38,572 nt of DNA, taken from assembly GCA_002729215.1 (NCBI GenBank), contig PBTV01000033.1, positions 1 through 38,572 of the forward strand, written 5' to 3'. Source of the stretch: Rubrivirga sp. Lineage in GTDB: Bacteria; Actinomycetota; Actinomycetes; S36-B12. The notes under the pieces were generated by a model that was given only the letters and a program-made list of their open reading frames with translations, searched no databases and was not told the origin of the DNA. Both the position numbers and the translations under genes were made by a program. Positions 33,713 through 38,572 of the stretch are shown here, one piece after another; position 1 is the stretch's first letter, and every line of letters starts with the position of its first letter.

Positions 33713-36700
33713 GTGCATCTGAAGTCGCTGACGCTAAAGGGCTTCAAATCTTTCGCGTCGTCCACGTCCTTGGAGTTCGAGCCGGGCGTGACATGCGTCG
33801 TCGGGCCGAACGGCTCGGGAAAGTCGAACGTCGTCGATGCCCTCGCCTGGGTCATGGGTGAGCAGGGAGCCAAGAGCCTTCGCGGCGGAAAGATGGATGA
33901 CGTCATCTTCTCTGGGACGTCCGGCCGCGCGCCGCTTGGCCGAGCGGAAGTGGCGCTCACCATCGACAACACCGATGGGGCCCTTCCCATCGAGTACACC
34001 GAGGTGACGATCTCCCGCACGCTGTTTCGCAACGGAGGATCCGAGTACGCGATCAACGGAGAAACGTGTCGCCTGTTGGATATCCAAGAACTGCTGTCCG
34101 ATTCCGGTATCGGTCGCGAAATGCACGTCATTGTCGGGCAGGGGCAACTCGACACCATCTTGCATGCAACACCCGAGGATCGTCGTGGCTTCGTCGAAGA
34201 GGCCGCTGGGGTGCTTAAGCATCGCAAGCGCAAGGAGAAGGCCCTACGCAAACTCGATGCGATGGAGGGCAACCTCACGCGGTTGCAAGACCTCACCACT
34301 GAACTTCGTCGTCAACTGAAGCCGCTGGGTAAGCAGGCGGAGGTTGCGCGCCGCGCCGTGGTTATTCAAACCGACGTTCGTGACTCTCGACTTCGACTGT
34401 TGGCGGATGATCTCCACCAGGTGCGAGAAACTCTCGAAGCCGAGGTGGCCGACGAGACGGCTCTTCGTCAGCGGCAGGCGAGCGTGGGGTCGACTATCGC
34501 GGAGCTGCAAATGCGCGAGCAGGCAGCCGACGATGCTGAGCGCACGGAAGGCCCGTTGCTGTCGCAGGCGCAAGAAGTGTGGTTCGCCCTGTCGGCGGCC
34601 CAGGAGCGCTTCCATGGATTGGATCAACTGGCGCGGGCGACGGTTCGCCACCTCCAGCCTGAGGACGAGGAATTGGCCGTGTCTGGGCGCGACCCCGAGC
34701 AACTCGACGCTGAGGCTCGATCGCTACGGGCTCAGGAATTCGAGCTCGGTCGTGAAGTGCAGGCGTTGCGCGACGGTCTCGCCGTCGCCGAGTCCTCTCG
34801 ACTGCGCGCGGAGGACGCGCTGGCAGCCGAGCAGCGTCGAATTCAAGCTGTCGAGGCGTCGAGGGCCGACCGGCGCGAGGGGTTGGCGACGACCGAAGGC
34901 AAGGTCAATGCGGCCGTGTCGCGACGCGACGCGCGGGCGTCGGAGATAACACGTTTGTCGAACCAGATCGACGAGGCACGGCAGCGTGCGGAGACTGCGC
35001 AGCGAGAGTTCGCCAGGGTCGAGGTCGACATCGTCGGCCTCGGTGAAGGCGAGGTGGGACTCGACGAGATGTACGAGCGCGCGCAGCAGAGTCTGGAACA
35101 CGCTGACACCGAGGTGGAGAAGTTGCGACAGGAGGAGGCTCGTGTGGAGCGCGAGCGAGCCGCCGCTGAAGCCACCTGCCAGGCACTCGAACTCAGCCTG
35201 AAGCGGTCTGACGCCGGATCCGTTGTGATGGACGCGGCTGTGCCGGGGGTCGTGGGCGCCCTCGCCGAGCAGATCCACATCGACAATGGTGCCGAGCGGG
35301 CGGTTGCGGCCGTGCTCGGCGATTTCGCCGATGCGATCGTCGTGCGAGGACGGTCGGCTGCGATGAACGCCTTGGCCGTGGTGAAAGAGGCCGACTCTGG
35401 TCGTGCAGCGCTGGTGATCGTCGACGAGGCACTTGAGGCCGTGGCACTCGAAGCGAAGAATCCGCCTGGCGGCCGTTGGCTCCGTGAGGTTGTGCGCAGT
35501 GACGAACTTATGCGGCCCGTTGTCGAGACCCTTCTCGCCGATGCGGTCCTTGTCGACGATGTGGACGCAGCCGTTTCCGGGAACCGACAGGCGCCACAAT
35601 TGACGTGGGTGACGCGCAGCGGGGACCTGGTCTCGCGCGGCACGCTCCGGGGTGGATCGGGCGCCCAGGATTCCCTCGTTGAGGTACGCGCCGCCTACGA
35701 GCACGCGAATGCCGATGTCGAGGGCTTGACCCAGCGCAGCGAACGATTGCGATTCGATCTTGCGGCTGCACGGGATCGACAAGAGGCCACCTCCCGAGAT
35801 GTCGAAGCAGCCCTGAAGCAGCTTCATGAATCCGACGCCCAACTCGCCGCTGTCGCCGAACAACTCGGGCAGTTGGGACAGACGGCGCGTTCAGCGACCG
35901 CCGAGGCCGAGCGCCTCGATGAGGCGCTAGCCGCGGCTACGCAGGCCCTCGAAGCCGACGAGGCCACCGTCGATGACCTGCGCGCGCGATTGGCCGGCAT
36001 GGAGTCCGCGCCGGAAGAAGACACCGGAACCGATAGCCGAATGGAATTACAGACCGCAGCCGAGGCCGCCCGGGCATCGGAGGTGGATGCCCGGCTGGCG
36101 ATGCGGACGGTGGAGGAGCGGAGTGCCGCGGTGAATGAGCGTGCCGCCGCACTGGAGGCCGACGCCGAATCAGAGCGACAGGGTCGTCGAGTGGCCCTGC
36201 AAAGACGCGAAAGGCGAGCCCGCGATCTGCTGGTCGCCGAGGCGGTTGTCCAGGCGATCACCACCGTGCGCGCGCACGTAGGACGATCGGTGGCAGCGGC
36301 GCAGCATCGACGCGATGAGTTGCAGCGCGCTGCTGGTGAGCGCAGCGAAGAATTTTCCGAGGTCCGAGAGCAACTGAGGGCACTTGCGATCGAAGCGGAT
36401 GGATTGCGTGACAGTGTCCATCGAGATGAACTAGCCCGCGCCGAACAACGCATGCGTATCGAGCAGTTGGAAGCCAAGGCTCTCGAAGAGTTCGGGGTGG
36501 AGGCCGATGTCCTGATCGACGAGTACGGCCCCGATCAGATGGTTCCCCCGTCCCCGCGGGCGCCGGGCGACGAGATACCTGAGGGTGAGCCCGAGCTTGC
36601 GCCCTACCCCTACGTGCGAAGCGAGCAGGAGAAGCGACTCAAGGAAGCCGAGCGCGGTCTCGCCTTGCTCGGCAGAGTCAACCCGCTCGCCCTCGAGGAG

Positions 36701-37276
36701 TACGCGGCGTTGGAGGAGCGCCAGCGCTTCCTGACCGAGCAACTCGACGACCTCAAGCGCTCGCGAGATGACCTGCTCGACATCGTCAAGGAAGTGGACG
36801 CACGCGTGGAAGAAGTCTTCACGGAGGCTTACCGGGACGTGGAGCGCGAGTTCGAGCAGGTCTTCGCGCGGTTATTCCCCGGAGGCGAAGGCCGACTCGT
36901 CCTGACCGATCCCGCGAACATGCTGACGACGGGAATCGACGTGGAGGCGCGTCCACCCGGCAAGCGGGTCAAGCGATTGTCCTTGCTCTCGGGCGGCGAG
37001 CGAAGCCTCACCGCGGTGGCGTTCCTCGTGGCGCTATTCAAGGCGCGACCGAGCCCGTTCTACGTTCTCGACGAGGTCGAGGCCGCCCTCGACGACGTGA
37101 ACCTCGGCCGGTTGATCGACATGATCGATGAGTTACGCAGCAGTTCTCAACTCATCGTCATCACCCACCAAAAGCGCACGATGGAGATCGCCGACGCCCT
37201 GTATGGCGTCTCTATGCGCGGGGATGGCGTCACCCAGGTCATCGGGCAGCGGATCCGCGAAGCCGTCAGTGCGTGA
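33713..37276 (+). CDS. smc: Chromosome segregation protein SMC
   Basis: The SMC ATPase forms the core of the bacterial condensin with ScpA and ScpB. The 1187-residue protein begins with HLKSLTLKGFKSF and the Walker A loop GPNGSGKSN (residues 31-39), followed by DALAWVMGEQGAKSLRGGKM. A long coiled coil (about 170-500), a hinge domain (about 503-650, ending in SRGTLRGGSG) and a second coiled coil (about 655-1000) follow. The C-terminal head has signature LSGGERSLTAVAF (about 1091) and Walker B FYVLDEVEAALDD (about 1116). GTG 33713 matches the family start, with GGAG 12-15 bases before it; the longer frame from 33605 overlaps mutM. TAGCAT at 33636-33641 may be its -10. No acylphosphatase gene lies between mutM and smc. 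Confidence 0.96.
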   Translation: MHLKSLTLKGFKSFASSTSLEFEPGVTCVVGPNGSGKSNVVDALAWVMGEQGAKSLRGGKMDDVIFSGTSGRAPLGRAEVALTIDNTDGALPIEYTEVTISRTLFRNGGSEYAINGETCRLLDIQELLSDSGIGREMHVIVGQGQLDTILHATPEDRRGFVEEAAGVLKHRKRKEKALRKLDAMEGNLTRLQDLTTELRRQLKPLGKQAEVARRAVVIQTDVRDSRLRLLADDLHQVRETLEAEVADETALRQRQASVGSTIAELQMREQAADDAERTEGPLLSQAQEVWFALSAAQERFHGLDQLARATVRHLQPEDEELAVSGRDPEQLDAEARSLRAQEFELGREVQALRDGLAVAESSRLRAEDALAAEQRRIQAVEASRADRREGLATTEGKVNAAVSRRDARASEITRLSNQIDEARQRAETAQREFARVEVDIVGLGEGEVGLDEMYERAQQSLEHADTEVEKLRQEEARVERERAAAEATCQALELSLKRSDAGSVVMDAAVPGVVGALAEQIHIDNGAERAVAAVLGDFADAIVVRGRSAAMNALAVVKEADSGRAALVIVDEALEAVALEAKNPPGGRWLREVVRSDELMRPVVETLLADAVLVDDVDAAVSGNRQAPQLTWVTRSGDLVSRGTLRGGSGAQDSLVEVRAAYEHANADVEGLTQRSERLRFDLAAARDRQEATSRDVEAALKQLHESDAQLAAVAEQLGQLGQTARSATAEAERLDEALAAATQALEADEATVDDLRARLAGMESAPEEDTGTDSRMELQTAAEAARASEVDARLAMRTVEERSAAVNERAAALEADAESERQGRRVALQRRERRARDLLVAEAVVQAITTVRAHVGRSVAAAQHRRDELQRAAGERSEEFSEVREQLRALAIEADGLRDSVHRDELARAEQRMRIEQLEAKALEEFGVEADVLIDEYGPDQMVPPSPRAPGDEIPEGEPELAPYPYVRSEQEKRLKEAERGLALLGRVNPLALEEYAALEERQRFLTEQLDDLKRSRDDLLDIVKEVDARVEEVFTEAYRDVEREFEQVFARLFPGGEGRLVLTDPANMLTTGIDVEARPPGKRVKRLSLLSGGERSLTAVAFLVALFKARPSPFYVLDEVEAALDDVNLGRLIDMIDELRSSSQLIVITHQKRTMEIADALYGVSMRGDGVTQVIGQRIREAVSA

Positions 37277-37281
37277 CGGCT
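37261..37281 (+). promoter_or_regulatory. Hairpin spanning the smc stop codon
   Basis: AGCCGTCA (37261-37268) and TGACGGCT (37274-37281) form a perfect eight-base-pair stem with a GTGCG loop, the TGA stop being the first bases of the 3' arm. No U-tail follows, so it is a weak terminator candidate or a processing site before ftsY. Confidence 0.4.
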
Positions 37282-37304
37282 GACCCCTGAGAGACTAATC
37301 AATT

Positions 37305-38495
37305 ATGGAGTCGCTGACCTGGTACGTGGTGATCGCCGTGGTGCTTCTTGGTTTCGTCATCGGCGCGGGTATCGCCCTCATGCGCGGGCGGGGATCGACG
37401 ACGTCTGCGCCTGCCAAGCCGCGGCCCGGCATCGATTACGCGCCGGGCGTGGGAGACGACGACTCCGTTCCGCGTGACACGCCCAGGCGCAGCGTCACCG
37501 ATGTCGCCGCCAGCGTGCTGGACGAGCCACAAACCGAACCGGATTCTGCAGATGCCACCTGGGAGGTCGAGGATCCCGAGCCGACCAAGGGTCGCCTGCA
37601 CCGACTTCGTGAACGACTCGCGCGAAGCAACAACGCCCTCGGTAAAAATCTACTCTCGCTGCTCGCCAGAGACGACGTCGACGAGGACACCTGGGAGCAG
37701 GTCGAAGAGATCTTGCTCACCGCGGACCTCGGTGTCTCGGCAACCAACGAATTGATGGAACGGCTCCGCAGCCGTATTCAAGTGGCGGGTGCTCGCGATG
37801 CGGAGTCCGTGCGCTCCTTGCTGCGCGATGAGTTACTGGTCCTGGTCGATCCGACTATGGATCGCACCGTGAAGACGAAGGCCGACGGACGACCTGCGGT
37901 CATCCTGGTGGTTGGGGTCAATGGCACCGGGAAGACCACGACGAGCGGAAAGTTGGCCCGAGTTCTTGTGGCAGACGGACGCACTGTCCTTCTCGGCGCC
38001 GCGGACACCTTCCGAGCTGCCGCAGCGGAGCAACTGCAAACGTGGGGCGACCGAGTGGGAGCCGTCGTGGTTCGAGGCCCGGAAGGGGGAGACCCCGCGT
38101 CGGTCGCCTTCGAGGCGGTCGACGTAGCCAGCAGCGCCGGCCTAGACGCCGTGGTTGTCGACACTGCAGGGCGCTTGCACACCAAGACGGGCTTGATGGA
38201 CGAACTGGGCAAGGTCAAGCGGGTGGTCGAGAAGAACAGCCAGGTCGACGAGGTCCTCCTCGTGCTCGATGCCACCACCGGCCAGAACGGCCTCGTGCAG
38301 GCCCGGGTCTTCGCCGACGTCGTGGACGTCACCGGCATTGTGTTGACCAAACTCGATGGAACCGCCAAGGGCGGAATCGTGGTGTCTGTTCAGCGCGAGC
38401 TCGGGGTGCCGGTCAAGCTCGTGGGCCTGGGGGAGGGTCCGGATGACCTCGCGCCCTTCGAAGCAGAAGAGTTTGTCGACGCACTCCTTGCCTAA
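37305..38495 (+). CDS. ftsY: Signal recognition particle receptor FtsY
   Basis: FtsY receives ribosome-SRP complexes at the membrane. The 396-residue protein has an N-terminal membrane segment (about residues 6-26, WYVVIAVVLLGFVIGAGIAL) typical of actinobacterial FtsY, then a variable acidic linker, the four-helix N domain (about 95-185) and the G domain. The G domain has G1 GVNGTGKTTTSGK near residue 204, LGAADTFRAAAAEQL, VVDTAGRLHTKTGLMDEL, TKLDGTAKGG and a C-terminal GLGEGPDDLAPF. ATG 37305 fits the membrane anchor; no ribosome site is visible and a GAGACT hexamer eight bases upstream could act as a -10. smc ends 28 bases before, the usual order. Confidence 0.96.
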   Translation: MESLTWYVVIAVVLLGFVIGAGIALMRGRGSTTSAPAKPRPGIDYAPGVGDDDSVPRDTPRRSVTDVAASVLDEPQTEPDSADATWEVEDPEPTKGRLHRLRERLARSNNALGKNLLSLLARDDVDEDTWEQVEEILLTADLGVSATNELMERLRSRIQVAGARDAESVRSLLRDELLVLVDPTMDRTVKTKADGRPAVILVVGVNGTGKTTTSGKLARVLVADGRTVLLGAADTFRAAAAEQLQTWGDRVGAVVVRGPEGGDPASVAFEAVDVASSAGLDAVVVDTAGRLHTKTGLMDELGKVKRVVEKNSQVDEVLLVLDATTGQNGLVQARVFADVVDVTGIVLTKLDGTAKGGIVVSVQRELGVPVKLVGLGEGPDDLAPFEAEEFVDALLA

Positions 38496-38504
38496 GCGGC
38501 TGAT

Positions 38505-38551
38505 GTAACGCACCCGAAACATGCGGGGCGGTTTCGTCACCGGCGCGAAAC
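38505..38551 (+). promoter_or_regulatory. Double GlnR-type operator after ftsY
   Basis: Two half-site pairs of the actinobacterial GlnR form GTnAC-N6-GAAAC are present: GTAAC/GAAAC at 38505-38520 and GTCAC/GAAAC at 38536-38551. Their centres are 31 bases apart, about three helical turns. In Streptomyces the amtB-glnK-glnD nitrogen operon follows ftsY and is controlled by GlnR, so the gene just beyond the window is probably amtB. Confidence 0.65.
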
Positions 38552-38572
38552 CTTTCACGCTACTTGCTGAAA

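Overview
This is a gene-dense chromosomal window from a moderately high-GC actinobacterium (about 60% G+C by eye). The lineage is read from gene order and signature families: ilvBN-ilvC-serA-leuB-ilvE-cimA-gltX-leuCD-hup, then plsC-gpsA-ddl-thiL-rpmB-recG-rsmD-coaD, then sepIVA-DUF177-rpmF-plsX-rnc-mutM-smc-ftsY. It also has the F420 gene cofC, a DUF3515 lipoprotein, a SepIVA coiled-coil protein, an FtsY with an N-terminal membrane anchor and a GlnR-type operator after ftsY. The genus cannot be named from the sequence.

Left edge (1-400): the first 152 bases are the N-terminus of a large serine integrase running off the window. It abuts a ybaK-type tRNA-editing gene cut off after 75 codons. 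I read this as one end of an integrated mobile element.

Region 500-18200 is a branched-chain amino acid locus: ilvB, ilvN, ilvC, leuA (opposite strand), leuB, ilvE, cimA, leuC and leuD, with serA, gltX and tRNA-Gln/tRNA-Glu between them. ilvD and ilvA are not in the window; CimA would supply 2-oxobutyrate for isoleucine. Three genes carry separate leader peptides matched to their product: Ile-Leu-Val-Val-Val before ilvB (with a terminator), Leu-Leu-Leu before leuA (with a possible Shine-Dalgarno-masking switch) and Ile-Ile-Ile-Ile before cimA (with hairpin and terminator). Behind ilvC sit a DUF2256-DUF3253 zinc/winged-helix protein and a photolyase-family protein whose two domains appear in swapped order, with four cysteines placed like the [4Fe-4S] ligands of iron-sulfur photolyases. 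This is the most unusual protein here.

Region 18300-25800 holds hup, cofC, plsC, gpsA, a cystathionine synthase/lyase-type enzyme, ddl, a TetR regulator, a DUF3515 lipoprotein, thiL and rpmB. Region 25880-38500 is a conserved run from recG to ftsY covering DNA repair, ribosome and RNA processing, CoA and lipid synthesis, division, chromosome segregation and protein targeting. Inside it is an acyl-carrier-like protein lacking the usual carrier serine. The last 70 bases hold a double GlnR-type site, suggesting that a nitrogen gene such as amtB follows.

A recurring regulatory feature is a TANNNT hexamer exactly six bases before the start codon. It precedes eight genes and two leader peptides and implies widespread leaderless transcription. 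There is no rRNA and no CRISPR array, and no gene-free stretch longer than about 300 bases.
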